A stretch of 59,566 nucleotides of DNA. Origin: Campylobacter concisus (GTDB lineage: Bacteria > Campylobacterota > Campylobacteria > Campylobacterales > Campylobacteraceae). Of this stretch, positions 6,741-15,149 are shown one piece after another. The first letter of the stretch is position 1; the number at the start of each line of letters is the position of its first letter. A program made the translations under genes and the position numbers. The stretch lies in NCBI RefSeq assembly GCF_001891085.1, contig NZ_JXUP01000009.1, positions 1 to 59,566 of the forward strand, in the 5' to 3' direction. The notes under the pieces were generated by a model, which saw only the letters and a program-made list of their open reading frames with translations, searched no databases and was not told the DNA's origin.

Positions 6741-6816
6741 TTCGTAACCCTTGTTTTTGAGTGTAAAAAGTTAGAAAAAATATTTTTTTACACTCAGATA
6801 TACACTCAAAAGAGTG
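6696..6816. promoter_or_regulatory. Four GAGTGTAAA-type sites around the integrase start
   Basis: GAGTGTAAA occurs at 6696 (inside the int reading frame) and 6759. Its complement TTTACACTC is at 6787-6795 and TACACTC at 6801-6807, followed by GAGTG at 6812. The pair 6759-6769/6785-6795 is an 11-base perfect inverted repeat. Such an array between a P4-type integrase gene and its tRNA target fits arm-type integrase binding sites or an autoregulatory operator. Confidence 0.5.
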
Positions 6817-6864
6817 ATATTTGATGAAATGCAATGATAAGAGATGAGATCTTAAAAAGTGGTA

Positions 6865-6885
6865 AAAGCCCTAAATTTGGGCTTT
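6865..6885 (-). terminator. Terminator-like hairpin downstream of tRNA-Ala
   Basis: AAAGCCC (6865-6871) pairs with GGGCTTT (6879-6885). On the minus strand it is followed by a short T run, so it can end the tRNA-Ala transcript. The flank TTAAAAAGTGGTAAA at 6852-6866 reappears near 4705-4720 inside the element. Confidence 0.5.
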
Positions 6886-6931
6886 GAAAAGCATTTTTTG
6901 ACAAGGTTTGAAAACCCCTGAAATCGTCTAT

Positions 6932-7007
<76 letters not shown>

Positions 7008-7113
7008 AAAGTGGATTTTGACATTCTATCTTTTTATGGCTTACAATATTTTGAAATTCGTTTTAGTAAAATAAAATTTTAAGCAATTTTTGGATAACAT
7101 TGCAAACTTTAAC

Positions 7114-7188
7114 GCGGGAATAGCTCAGGGGTAGAGCACAACCTTGCCAAGGTTGGGGTCGCGAGTTCGAATCTCGTTTCCCGCTCCA
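7114..7188 (+). tRNA. tRNA-Gly(GCC)
   Basis: 75 bases with encoded CCA. Acceptor GCGGGAA/TTCCCGC, anticodon loop TTGCCAA with anticodon GCC, and T-loop GTTCGAATC. It leads a plus-strand cluster with Leu and Cys tRNAs. Confidence 0.95.
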
Positions 7189-7196
7189 TTAACTTA

Positions 7197-7283
7197 GCCC
7201 GAGTGGCGGAATGGTAGACGCAAGGGACTTAAAATCCCTCGGTAGTTTTTACCGTACCGGTTCAAGTCCGGTCTCGGGCACCA
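7197..7283 (+). tRNA. tRNA-Leu(TAA)
   Basis: 87 bases including CCA, with the long variable arm of class II tRNAs (CGGTAGTTTTTACCG). The anticodon is TAA. It lies 8 bases after tRNA-Gly and 6 bases before tRNA-Cys, surely in one transcript. Confidence 0.95.
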
Positions 7284-7289
7284 CAATAT

Positions 7290-7363
7290 GGCGACATGGC
7301 CAAGTGGTAAGGCATGAGCCTGCAAAGCTTTGATCCCCGGTTCGAATCCGGGTGTCGCCTCCA
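7290..7363 (+). tRNA. tRNA-Cys(GCA)
   Basis: 74 bases with CCA. Acceptor GGCGACA/TGTCGCC and anticodon loop with GCA. It is the last tRNA before the small lipoprotein gene, which starts 32 bases later. Confidence 0.95.
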
Positions 7364-7395
7364 AACTTCAAAAATAACTACTCAAAGGAATAACA

Positions 7396-7551
7396 GTGAG
7401 AAATTTATTTTTAGCAGCTTGTATAGCATTTTTTGTAGCTGGTTGTTCAAATACTTGGCATGGCGTAAAAGAAGATACTCATAATGCTAAAGAATGGACC
7501 AAAGAAAAGATAAATGATGGAGCTACATATATTAAAGAAAAAACAGAGTAA
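7396..7551 (+). CDS. Small entericidin-like lipoprotein
   Basis: A 51-residue protein too short for most gene finders. A GTG start at 7396 has AAAGGA 6 bases upstream. The N-terminus is a lipoprotein signal with the lipobox VAGC (Cys17). The mature part begins SNTWHGVKEDTHNAKEW, which resembles entericidin A/B family peptides (C-N-T-x-x-G-x-G-x-D). Entericidins are small membrane-attached lipoproteins linked in E. coli to stress-induced lysis. The gene sits inside a tRNA cluster, between tRNA-Cys and tRNA-Ser, and is probably co-transcribed with them. No paired antidote is visible. Confidence 0.75.
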   Translation: MRNLFLAACIAFFVAGCSNTWHGVKEDTHNAKEWTKEKINDGATYIKEKTE

Positions 7552-7609
7552 AATTTAGAGATTATAGTAAATTTTAAGCAAAGTTGGTTATAATCACAAA
7601 TCTTTAATT

Positions 7610-7699
7610 CGGGAGATGGCTGAGCGGTCGAAAGCGGCGGTCTTGAAAACCGTTGAGGTGTGAAAGCCTCCTGGGGTTCGAATCCCTATCTCCCGGCCA
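7610..7699 (+). tRNA. tRNA-Ser(TGA)
   Basis: 90 bases with CCA. Acceptor CGGGAGA/TCTCCCG, anticodon loop with TGA, and a long variable arm as in class II tRNAs. Confidence 0.95.
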
Positions 7700-8222
7700 C
7701 CTATCTAATTCCTTGTTTATTTTATAAAGCATTACCTAGATTTATTATTCATAATGCCTATAAGAAAATTTCCATAAATATTCAGCTCAAAATTTACTAG
7801 AATTAAAAAAAATCAGTAAATTTCTTATTTAAAGTAAGACATTGTAAGATAAGGGAAAGTTTAAGAGTTTTTATATTTGATTTTTGGCTATCTTAAATTC
7901 TCAAAATAATATTTGTAGTAGCACATTCAAAATACATAATAGGTAGTAATCCCGTGTATAAATATACATAAAATTAATAATATTGAGTGAAAAAGTTAAG
8001 ACAAATTCAAAATAAGAATTTAAATTAAAAATTCATGGAAATAGGTTAAAGACAAAGTGGTGGCTATGTTTTATGTAGTTAGGATCTATTTGTATTTAAT
8101 AGGTAAAAACACAATAGACAAAAAATTAAACTACTTGCTGATAAATATTTTTCTGAAATATTATTTTGAGAGAATATCTAGCTACATAAAAGTAGCTAGA
8201 TAAGGAGAAATTTCTAAAAAAT
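7700..8222. other. AT-rich intergenic stretch, no gene seen
   Basis: About 520 bases between tRNA-Ser and the end of frr. All frames are closed by frequent stops. I see no tRNA, array or clear hairpin except the weak CTAGCTAC/GTAGCTAG stem near 8178-8202, which may end frr transcription. Confidence 0.5.
8178..8202 (-). terminator. Possible terminator of the frr operon
   Basis: CTAGCTAC and GTAGCTAG form an 8-base stem just downstream of frr on the minus strand, with an AT-rich tail. The T run is imperfect, so this is a moderate call. Confidence 0.45.
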
Positions 8223-8780
8223 TTAGATTTTTAAAAGCTCAGCCTCTTTCTCTTTTACAAGAGTATCGATTTTTGCAGTGTAGGTGTCAGTTATCTTTTG
8301 AACCTCATCTTGTCCCTTTTTGCTCTCGTCCTCAGTTATAGCTTTGTCTTTTTCAAGCTTTTTGACTTCATCGTTTGCGTCTTTTCTTACGTTTCTTATA
8401 CTAACTTTGGCTTTTTCTCCCATTGATTTTGCATGTTTTGCATTTTCTTGGCGTTGCTCAACTGTCATAGGTGGAAAAAATAGCTTTACACTCTCGCCAT
8501 CACTATTTGGATTGACGCCGATATTTGCTGCTTGGATAGCTGAAGAGATCGCTTTTATCATACTCTTTTCCCAAGGCGTGATAGCGATAGTTGAAGCATC
8601 GCTTGTAAGCACAGTGGCTACTTGGTTGAGTGGAGTCGGCGAGCCGTAATAATCAACCATTACATGATCTACAATATTAATGTTTACCTTGCCCGTTCTA
8701 AGCGTTGTAAAGTCGCGTTTTAATGAAGCTATTGCTTTCTCGCAGCCTTCTTTTTGTGTTTCGTAAATTTTATTTAGCAT
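8223..8780 (-). CDS. frr: Ribosome recycling factor
   Basis: Ribosome recycling factor splits the post-termination ribosome together with EF-G. The 185 residues are the standard family length. Family signatures are visible: [15 protein letters not shown] near the N-terminus, [12 protein letters not shown], the segment [16 protein letters not shown], and [18 protein letters not shown] in the second helical arm. It is the last gene of a minus-strand run. Its first 11 bases overlap the 3' end of the polysaccharide deacetylase gene, which indicates coupling with the upstream genes. Confidence 0.97.
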   Translation of the reverse strand: MLNKIYETQKEGCEKAIASLKRDFTTLRTGKVNINIVDHVMVDYYGSPTPLNQVATVLTSDASTIAITPWEKSMIKAISSAIQAANIGVNPNSDGESVKLFFPPMTVEQRQENAKHAKSMGEKAKVSIRNVRKDANDEVKKLEKDKAITEDESKKGQDEVQKITDTYTAKIDTLVKEKEAELLKI

Positions 8781-9729
8781 TGATGTCCTTTATTAGAAGT
8801 TTTGTGCTTCGTTGATGATCTACTTTTAGTGATATTAAAACTTTGCGTTTATCGAGAGGTGGGTTAAATTTACACTCAAAAACACCATTCGTCATAGGTA
8901 CCTTTTTAAAGCCATTAAAGCCAGTCATAAAAAAACTACCTTCGCTAGCATTTGTATCAGTTTTTATAATAAGTTTGTCTATTGCATTATTTTGCGGATA
9001 GCCCTCTGGAAATATCCACTGGGCATTTAAAAATTTGCTATTAAACGTTAGTGATATTTTTGTACCGTTCATTACTGGTGTTCTATAAAGATCGTAAACA
9101 TCACTCTTATCTGAAACCGCACCTGAGTTTTGATTTAAAAGCGCTAAAAAACCAAATTCTTTTGCAAGTTTTACAACTCGACTATCGATCTCACCATAAG
9201 GTACTGCAAAAAATTTTGGCTTATAGCCCATATGTTTTTCAAAGGTCTCTACGCCTTTTTGAAAATCCTCTCTTAATGCCTCATCGCTAAGTTTTGTCAT
9301 CCTTGGATGGGCGTACGAGTGGTACCCAATCTCGCCATAAGCCTCAAGTTCTTTAATCTGATCAAAATCCAAATAATCGCCATATTTATTTGCACTGGCT
9401 TCCACATAAAGCATTAGCGCAAATGGATAGTTATACTCTCTAAATACGCTAAGGGCATTGTCATAGAAGCTTTTATAACCATCATCTACAGTGATGACAA
9501 TCCAGTTATCAGGTATTTTTTCGCCAGCATTTACAGCATCGACTAGCTTTGAGAGTTTAACGACTTCATAGCCATTATTTTTGAAATATTCAAACTGCTC
9601 TCTTAAATTTTTAATAGAAATATCAGTGCTTGTGTGTCTTGGATCATCAAAGCGGTGATAAACTAGGATGTGAGCGTCTGCTAAAGCAAATGTTAGCGCC
9701 AAGAATGACGCTAAAAGTGTTTTTATCAT
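8770..9729 (-). CDS. Exported polysaccharide deacetylase (NodB-type) family protein
   Basis: The 319-residue protein has a signal peptide ([16 protein letters not shown]). The catalytic domain contains ILVYHRFDD, the metal- and base-carrying [10 protein letters not shown], and the zinc ligand motif HSYAHPRM, all typical of carbohydrate esterase family 4. It should act in the periplasm on an N-acetylated glycan, possibly peptidoglycan, but the substrate cannot be read from sequence. The C-terminal third (about 230-319) is a beta-rich extension outside the deacetylase fold. The gene sits 2 bases after secG and overlaps frr. Confidence 0.88.
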   Translation of the reverse strand: MIKTLLASFLALTFALADAHILVYHRFDDPRHTSTDISIKNLREQFEYFKNNGYEVVKLSKLVDAVNAGEKIPDNWIVITVDDGYKSFYDNALSVFREYNYPFALMLYVEASANKYGDYLDFDQIKELEAYGEIGYHSYAHPRMTKLSDEALREDFQKGVETFEKHMGYKPKFFAVPYGEIDSRVVKLAKEFGFLALLNQNSGAVSDKSDVYDLYRTPVMNGTKISLTFNSKFLNAQWIFPEGYPQNNAIDKLIIKTDTNASEGSFFMTGFNGFKKVPMTNGVFECKFNPPLDKRKVLISLKVDHQRSTKLLIKDINAK

Positions 9730-9731
9730 TG

Positions 9732-10061
9732 TTATTTTGCTGGAGTTTGTGGTGCACTAGGAGCTGATGGTACGTCGTTTGACTTTGGTATGACTAGAGA
9801 TTTACTATCGACGCTATCAACGATAGAGCGTTTTAGATCTTTGTTGTAAAAATATCCAAGTGCAAGTGTGTTTAGGATAAACAAAACGCCTACCACAAAG
9901 GTAAATTTAGCTAAAAATCCAGCTGGTCCTTTTGCTCCAAAAAGACTCTCGTTACTTCCGCTATATGCCCCAAGTCCGATAGATGAGCTTTTTTGAAGTA
10001 AAACAGCGATAGTTATGATGACAGCTAGAGCAAACTGTAAGATCAAAAATATTAAACTCAC
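9732..10061 (-). CDS. secG: Preprotein translocase subunit SecG
   Basis: The small membrane partner of SecYE. It has two membrane segments (about 3-22 and 50-70) separated by the conserved cytoplasmic loop LLQKSSSIGLGAYSGS...LFGAKGPAGFLAK. The 109 residues include a C-terminal Pro/Ala/Ser tail (PSAPSAPQTPAK), common in epsilonproteobacterial SecG and probably disordered. It is placed directly upstream of the deacetylase and frr, so secretion and translation genes share one transcript. Confidence 0.95.
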   Translation of the reverse strand: MSLIFLILQFALAVIITIAVLLQKSSSIGLGAYSGSNESLFGAKGPAGFLAKFTFVVGVLFILNTLALGYFYNKDLKRSIVDSVDSKSLVIPKSNDVPSAPSAPQTPAK

Positions 10062-10127
10062 GAAATTTCCTTTAAATTTTTAAAAATAATTGGTTGCGAT
10101 TATACAAGAAAAGATTTAAATTTTTAG

Positions 10128-10511
10128 TTAAAGTTCTTTTTCAAGCTCATAAAGCTCGTATCTTATGCCTTTAAAAAGCTCGGCTTGTTCTAAATTTACG
10201 AGCTTAAAGCACTCTTCAAGCACGCGAGCACTCTCCTGAGCACGCTTGAAATTTGCAGTGATTATCTCGTCTAAATTTTCTCTAGCTTGCTCGCTTTTTG
10301 TGCTAGTTTTTAAGACATCATTTTGAGAATTTCTAAATTTTAAAAATTCTTTTTGTGGGATCTTTGCTTTGTGGCGGAGGGATTTTATTTTGTAGGCGAG
10401 CTTAGCGTCATCAAAGACATATCTTTTTATATCTTCAACAACGCGAAGCCCTTCTTTTAGCCTATTTAGATTCGCATCTATTACTCGGTAGATGCGCTCA
10501 TCTTTAGTCAT
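10128..10511 (-). CDS. ThiD2-domain protein (thiamine phosphate synthase-associated)
   Basis: A helical protein of 127 residues. RVIDANLNRLKEGLRVVEDIKRYVFDD (first third) and RAQESARVLEECFKL match the ThiD2 domain found in front of ThiE in some thiamine phosphate synthases, or standing alone. The stand-alone form is common in Campylobacter. Family knowledge links ThiD2 to HMP kinase-like activity in thiamine synthesis, but this is not proven for every member. The 3' end is 66 bases before secG, and the first 8 bases overlap the Bax inhibitor-1 gene. Confidence 0.75.
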   Translation of the reverse strand: MTKDERIYRVIDANLNRLKEGLRVVEDIKRYVFDDAKLAYKIKSLRHKAKIPQKEFLKFRNSQNDVLKTSTKSEQARENLDEIITANFKRAQESARVLEECFKLVNLEQAELFKGIRYELYELEKEL

Positions 10512-11202
10512 TTCTATTAAAAATTCCTAAAATTTGTAGTAATGATGTAAATAGATTTATAAAATCAAGATACAAAGCAACTGCGCCTTCAACTGGAGTT
10601 TCATAGTTTCCACGGATAATATTTTGCGTATCAAAAAGTATATATGCACTAAATAGGATCGATGAAATACTTGCGATTACAAGTTGAAACATTGTACTTT
10701 TAACAAAAATATTGATAATAGCTGCTGCAACGATAACAATTAAGGTTATGAACAACATTTTACCCATTGTTGTAAAGTCACGTTTTGTATTCATTGCAAA
10801 GACACTTAATGCACCAAAAGCAACTGTTGTTAGTCCAAATGCTTGAGCTACAATACCAGCACCGCTTGGCATAGCAAGGATCGCTGAAAGTAGCGGAGTT
10901 AGCGTAAGGCCACTTATAAAAGTAAATGCAAATAGAAGTATTAAATTTAATCCCTCTTTACGTTTAGCTGCCATTAAGCCAAAAAGTAGTGCAAACTCGA
11001 CTATAACAAGCCCCCAAAACAAAAATCTATTTGCCGCAAAAACGCCAGCAATGCTAATACCTACATAAGCGCCAGCTGTTGCTGAAAGTAGTGATGCTGC
11101 AAAAAGTTGATAAGTTTGTTTTATAAAAGTGCTTAGCGAGCTTTGAGAGTACGCAAGTTCTTCTTGATTTTGTTTTGCGTAGTTCCTATCATACAGACTC
11201 AT
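10504..11202 (-). CDS. Bax inhibitor-1/YccA family membrane protein
   Basis: The 232 residues contain seven predicted membrane segments, with the family's closing pattern YILFDTQNIIRGNYETPVEGAVALYLDFINLF. Bacterial BI-1 members act as pH-sensitive calcium leak channels or as FtsH modulators (YccA). The two aspartates of the pH sensor (in FDTQ and YLDF) are present. The N-terminal 30 residues are cytoplasmic and polar. It is the first gene of the minus-strand run through frr. Confidence 0.93.
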   Translation of the reverse strand: MSLYDRNYAKQNQEELAYSQSSLSTFIKQTYQLFAASLLSATAGAYVGISIAGVFAANRFLFWGLVIVEFALLFGLMAAKRKEGLNLILLFAFTFISGLTLTPLLSAILAMPSGAGIVAQAFGLTTVAFGALSVFAMNTKRDFTTMGKMLFITLIVIVAAAIINIFVKSTMFQLVIASISSILFSAYILFDTQNIIRGNYETPVEGAVALYLDFINLFTSLLQILGIFNRND

Positions 11203-11332
11203 TTTATCTCCTTATGAATTTTTGAATGAGTTTAGCCTAAAATAATTAAACAATGAATAAAAAGAATTTTAATAAATTATATTAGTTAAAAATTTATATA
11301 TTAAAGTATTTTTTAGATTAAATAAAAGTTGC

Positions 11333-11338
11333 TATAAT
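11333..11338 (+). promoter_or_regulatory. Promoter -10 element of the carbonic anhydrase gene
   Basis: TATAAT preceded by TTGC (extended -10) and a T-rich upstream stretch, as usual for sigma70 promoters in Campylobacter. It lies 35 bases upstream of the ATG. Confidence 0.6.
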
Positions 11339-11372
11339 CGCGTAAAAATATAAAAAATGGAGATAAATTTCT

Positions 11373-12017
11373 ATGGATGACTCGCTACTTGAAGGTGCGG
11401 TAAAATTTATGGAAGATGGCTTTTTAGAGCATGAAGAGCTCTTTAAAAGTCTACAAAATAGACAAGACCCACATACCCTTTTTATATCCTGTGTTGATTC
11501 AAGAGTAGTACCGAATTTGATAACAAACTGCCTTCCGGGCGAGCTTTTTATGGTACGAAATATTGCAAACATCGTGCCGCCTTATAGAGTGAGCGAGGAA
11601 TTTTTGGCAACGACTTCTGCTATTGAATATGCATTAGAGCTTTTAAATATCAAAAATATCATTATTTGCGGGCACTCTGATTGTGGTGGATGTGCAGCGC
11701 TTTATATGGATGAAAAAAAGCTCAAAACTACACCAAATGTTAGAAATTGGATAAAGCTAATAGAACCAATTAAGAGAGAAGTTTTAAAATTTACAAGCGA
11801 CGATCCAGCAAAGATGGCGTGGCTAACTGAGAGATTAAATGTGATAAATTCGATCGAAAATATAATGACTTATCCAAATGTAAAAGAGGAGTATGAAAGA
11901 GGAAACCTTCAAATTTATGGCTGGCACTACATTATAGAAACAGGTGAAATTTTCAGCTACGATTTAAAAGAGGGCACATTCAAACTTTTAGCAGATAAGA
12001 GGGGTGAAAATGCGTAA
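11373..12017 (+). CDS. canB: Beta-class carbonic anhydrase
   Basis: The enzyme interconverts CO2 and bicarbonate. In its 214 residues the zinc ligands are visible in order: Cys in ISCVDSRVVPN, then His and Cys in CGHSDCGGCAAL. The catalytic Asp-Arg pair of the CxDSR motif is present. Campylobacter grows in high CO2, and CanB is known there to support growth at low CO2. GGAGAT lies 8 bases before ATG. The last 8 bases overlap the start of the MscS-type gene, so the two are coupled. Confidence 0.95.
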   Translation: MDDSLLEGAVKFMEDGFLEHEELFKSLQNRQDPHTLFISCVDSRVVPNLITNCLPGELFMVRNIANIVPPYRVSEEFLATTSAIEYALELLNIKNIIICGHSDCGGCAALYMDEKKLKTTPNVRNWIKLIEPIKREVLKFTSDDPAKMAWLTERLNVINSIENIMTYPNVKEEYERGNLQIYGWHYIIETGEIFSYDLKEGTFKLLADKRGENA

Positions 12018-13854
12018 AATTTTAACCATCGTCTTGCTCTCATTTATAATGCTTTTTGGTGCTGAAAATAATAAAACTCAAGAAGAAAATATACTAAGCC
12101 TAACAAATCAAATTTTGACTTTAAACAATCAAATCCAAATCATAAAAGCACAGCAAAAAGATACGAACTCAACAAAAGCTGATAATTCAAATTTAGCTGG
12201 ACTTCAAAAGAAAAAAAATGACCTTTTGGAAAAAATTCCACTATATGTTATGCAGATTGAAGTAACTCAAAACGATATTGATAAATTTATTTTGCAAAAA
12301 AATAATTTAGAAAAAAAAGTAGCTAGATTAGAGAAGCAATCAAATAAAGATGCTTACGTTCAAAGTGCTATTGAGCTTGAGAAAATGAAGATAGATTATG
12401 CTTATTTATCGGCTTTAATTAATCTTGAAGAGATATTTAAAAAAGGTGCTAAAGCAAACTCTATAAAAGAGGTTATAGATAACGGACTTTTAAATTTACA
12501 AACAAATTCTTACGTCAGCATAAAAGAGCTAAAAGATTCGCTAAATGAGACTTCAAGCTCTTACGATAACGCATTTGCCGAGCTTGATTTAAAAAAAGAG
12601 ACTGATGAGGAAATTTTAATCTATCTTAAAAACAATGCCGATCTTCTAAGCTCAAGCATGATCTTATCCGAGCTAAATTTAGTCGATACGGTCGAATATA
12701 TAAATAAGCTAACTTCTATAAATTCGGCAAAATTTAACGTTGGTAAGATCGTAGTTATAATCGTAGTATTTTTATTTTTTGTCTCACTTACAAGAATTCT
12801 CGCCAAACTCACATACTGGCTTATGTCACTTATTGCATCAGGCGAAGGCGTAAAGGAGGCAAAGGATCAGATAGTAGATATCGTTAAAAAGCCTATCTCT
12901 GCACTTCTTATCATTTATGCGCTAAACATTTGTATCGGTGTTGGCTTTTATCCAGTGCCAGTACCACTAACTCTAGCAAATATCTTCTCAATCGTCTATA
13001 TAGTCGCATTTTCATGGCTTGTTTTAACCATCCTAAATGGTTATGGCATAGTAATAATCGATAAAATCGCACAAAAGAGTAGACGAAAAGAGGTTGTAAA
13101 TTTAGTTTTAAAAGTAGTCTATGTAATTGTATTAATAATCGCACTTTTACTAATTCTTCAAAAGCTTGGCTTTGATATATCAGCACTCATAGCTTCACTT
13201 GGTATCGGCGGTCTTGCTGTTGCATTTGCTGCAAAAGACATTATCGCAAACTTCTTTGCATCTGTTATGATGCTCTTTGATAACTCATTTTCACAAGGAG
13301 ACTGGATAGTTTGTGGTGATATAGAGGGCACTGTCGTTGAGGTTGGCTTTAGAAAGACGACTATTAGAAGTTTTGATAACGCTTTAATCTTTGTGCCAAA
13401 CTCAAAACTGGCAAGTGATCCTGTTAGAAACTGGAGCAGAAGAAAAGTCGGTAGACGTATCAGAATGGTTATCGGCATCGAGTATGGACCAACTACAGAA
13501 GAGATCAAAAAATGTGTAGATGACATAAAAACTATGTTGATAAATCATCCAGATATTGCTAAAAGCGAGGATATAACAGCCAAGAAAAAAGGGCTAAAAT
13601 ATAGACAAAGTATAGTTTCGGTTGATGATTATGCTGGATATAAATCAAATTTATTTGTCGTGGTTGATGATTTTGCAGATAGCTCAATAAATATCTTAGT
13701 TTATTGTTTTGCAAAGACTATCGTTTGGGGAGAGTTTTTAGATGTCAAGCAAGATGTAATGCTAAAGATTATGGATATTTTAAAGCAAAATGGTCTAAAT
13801 TTCGCATTCCCAAGCCAAAGCTTGTATATTGAAAGTGTCAAAGATAAAATTTAA
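12010..13854 (+). CDS. Mechanosensitive ion channel of the MscS family, large type
   Basis: The 614 residues begin with a signal peptide (KILTIVLLSFIMLFGA), then a periplasmic coiled-coil region (about 25-205). Several membrane segments follow (about 240-390), then the pore-lining helix with GIGGLAVAFAAKDIIANFF and the family's cytoplasmic beta domain (DNSFSQGDWI, VGFRKTTIRSFDNALIFVPNS). It belongs with MscK/MscM-like channels that release solutes on osmotic downshock. I chose ATG at 12010 because AGGGG is 5 bases upstream; an in-frame GTG at 12004 is also possible. It overlaps canB. Confidence 0.92.
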   Translation: MRKILTIVLLSFIMLFGAENNKTQEENILSLTNQILTLNNQIQIIKAQQKDTNSTKADNSNLAGLQKKKNDLLEKIPLYVMQIEVTQNDIDKFILQKNNLEKKVARLEKQSNKDAYVQSAIELEKMKIDYAYLSALINLEEIFKKGAKANSIKEVIDNGLLNLQTNSYVSIKELKDSLNETSSSYDNAFAELDLKKETDEEILIYLKNNADLLSSSMILSELNLVDTVEYINKLTSINSAKFNVGKIVVIIVVFLFFVSLTRILAKLTYWLMSLIASGEGVKEAKDQIVDIVKKPISALLIIYALNICIGVGFYPVPVPLTLANIFSIVYIVAFSWLVLTILNGYGIVIIDKIAQKSRRKEVVNLVLKVVYVIVLIIALLLILQKLGFDISALIASLGIGGLAVAFAAKDIIANFFASVMMLFDNSFSQGDWIVCGDIEGTVVEVGFRKTTIRSFDNALIFVPNSKLASDPVRNWSRRKVGRRIRMVIGIEYGPTTEEIKKCVDDIKTMLINHPDIAKSEDITAKKKGLKYRQSIVSVDDYAGYKSNLFVVVDDFADSSINILVYCFAKTIVWGEFLDVKQDVMLKIMDILKQNGLNFAFPSQSLYIESVKDKI

Positions 13855-13864
13855 GGAGAAAACA

Positions 13865-14023
13865 ATGAGTGATGAATTTGATTATGAAGAAGTAGAAGAA
13901 GACTACTCTGAATTTAATGACGATGAGGACGATAGTAGCGGTAGTTATGACTATAATTACGATGAAAATGATTACAACTACGAAGATAGTGATGAGGATG
14001 AAGATAGTTACGACTCTTATTAA
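13865..14023 (+). CDS. Tiny highly acidic protein of unknown function
   Basis: This protein of 52 residues is built almost only from Asp, Glu, Tyr, Ser and Asn, with no Lys, Arg or His and no Cys. It begins SDEFDYEEVEEDYSEF and ends DEDEDSYDSY, so it must be disordered and strongly negative. AAGGAG precedes the ATG by 7 bases, which is a strong site, and the gene follows MscS by 10 bases. It may be a DNA mimic, a cation or metal buffer, or a regulator of the neighbouring channel. All three are speculation. No family is recognised. Confidence 0.75.
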   Translation: MSDEFDYEEVEEDYSEFNDDEDDSSGSYDYNYDENDYNYEDSDEDEDSYDSY

Positions 14024-14069
14024 AAATACTTAATGAAATTTAATGGAATAAATTTACAGGGAGTTTTGT

Positions 14070-15149
14070 TTGACACACGATTTTGTAGATCAAAGTAGTT
14101 ATAAAGCGATCGATGATATCTATAAAACGATATTAGACGTTATGATAGCTGTGAATGCACTATCTTTGTTGCTTTTTATGATCATAGCTACACCGCTACT
14201 TTTTATGTGCTTATTATTTATAGCAGCTGGGATATTGCTTAGAATAAAATTTGACATAAAATATAGAGTATTAATATCTCTTGCATTTCACCTAAATATT
14301 ATATTGCTTGTTACTATTATTGTTACTACTATGGGTTGGAATACTGGAATTTGGATAATACTTGTTGGTGTAATTTTTATAAACTACTTCCTAGCGTTTG
14401 ATTCAAAGAGTCTTACTTATATAATGGCATTTTTAGAATTAATCTTGCTTATACTTCTTTATTTTATTCATAAAGATGAGACGCCGCTGATCCCATCAGC
14501 TATACGAGGGACGATAGTCGTGTGCAGTATTGTTTTTGCTTTTTTTATTGTTTTAAGACTTTCAATGTTTGCAGATGTTATCACGTCTAGTGGATATCAG
14601 CAAATAAGAAAAGAGACAGAAGAGCTTGAAAAGGACTCAAAGCATGATTTTTTAACGCAGCTTTTAAACAGAAGAACAATAGAAAAAACTTTAGGATTTG
14701 AACTAGTTGCTAATAAGGAAAGAAGCGGTAATACAAATTTAGTCATAATGCTAGGCGATATTGATAATTTTAAAAAAATAAACGATACATATGGGCATGA
14801 CTGTGGCGACGAGGTCTTAAAAGATGTAGCCAGTGCTTTGAAGAAATCATTTAGAGGTAAAGACTATGTTTGCCGCTGGGGCGGAGAAGAATTTTTGATA
14901 ATCTTGCCCGATACAAAGATAGAATTTATCCACGAAGTGAGTAAAAGGCTTAAAAAACAGATAAACAACGCAAAACTTCCAGATAAAACTCCAGTTACTA
15001 TGACCTTTGGCATGCTAATATGTGCAAATGGTGTTGAGGTGGATTTTGAGCAAGCCATAACTTTAGTAGATAAGCTGCTTTATGAAGGAAAGCTAAATGG
15101 CAAAGACCGTATCGAATTAGAAATTTTAAAAAAGGGCTCGGATGCGTAG
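14070..15149 (+). CDS. Membrane-bound diguanylate cyclase (GGDEF)
   Basis: A 359-residue protein with about six membrane segments in the first 175 residues and a C-terminal GGDEF domain. GDIDNFKKINDTYGH is the metal and GTP site, and the active-site loop is GGEEF, preceded five residues upstream by the inhibitory I-site RGKD. It should make c-di-GMP and be feedback inhibited. The start is a TTG with AGGGAG 7 bases upstream. Its stop overlaps the next, paralogous cyclase gene. Confidence 0.92.
   Translation: MTHDFVDQSSYKAIDDIYKTILDVMIAVNALSLLLFMIIATPLLFMCLLFIAAGILLRIKFDIKYRVLISLAFHLNIILLVTIIVTTMGWNTGIWIILVGVIFINYFLAFDSKSLTYIMAFLELILLILLYFIHKDETPLIPSAIRGTIVVCSIVFAFFIVLRLSMFADVITSSGYQQIRKETEELEKDSKHDFLTQLLNRRTIEKTLGFELVANKERSGNTNLVIMLGDIDNFKKINDTYGHDCGDEVLKDVASALKKSFRGKDYVCRWGGEEFLIILPDTKIEFIHEVSKRLKKQINNAKLPDKTPVTMTFGMLICANGVEVDFEQAITLVDKLLYEGKLNGKDRIELEILKKGSDA

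Noticed and set aside
7700-8222. tmRNA or another RNA gene behind the tRNA cluster
   Set aside because: No Ala-tRNA-like ends, no conserved tag frame and no strong fold seen.
12911-13526. Minus-strand frames opposite the MscS-type gene
   Set aside because: They overlap a complete channel gene with clear motifs and have no features of their own.
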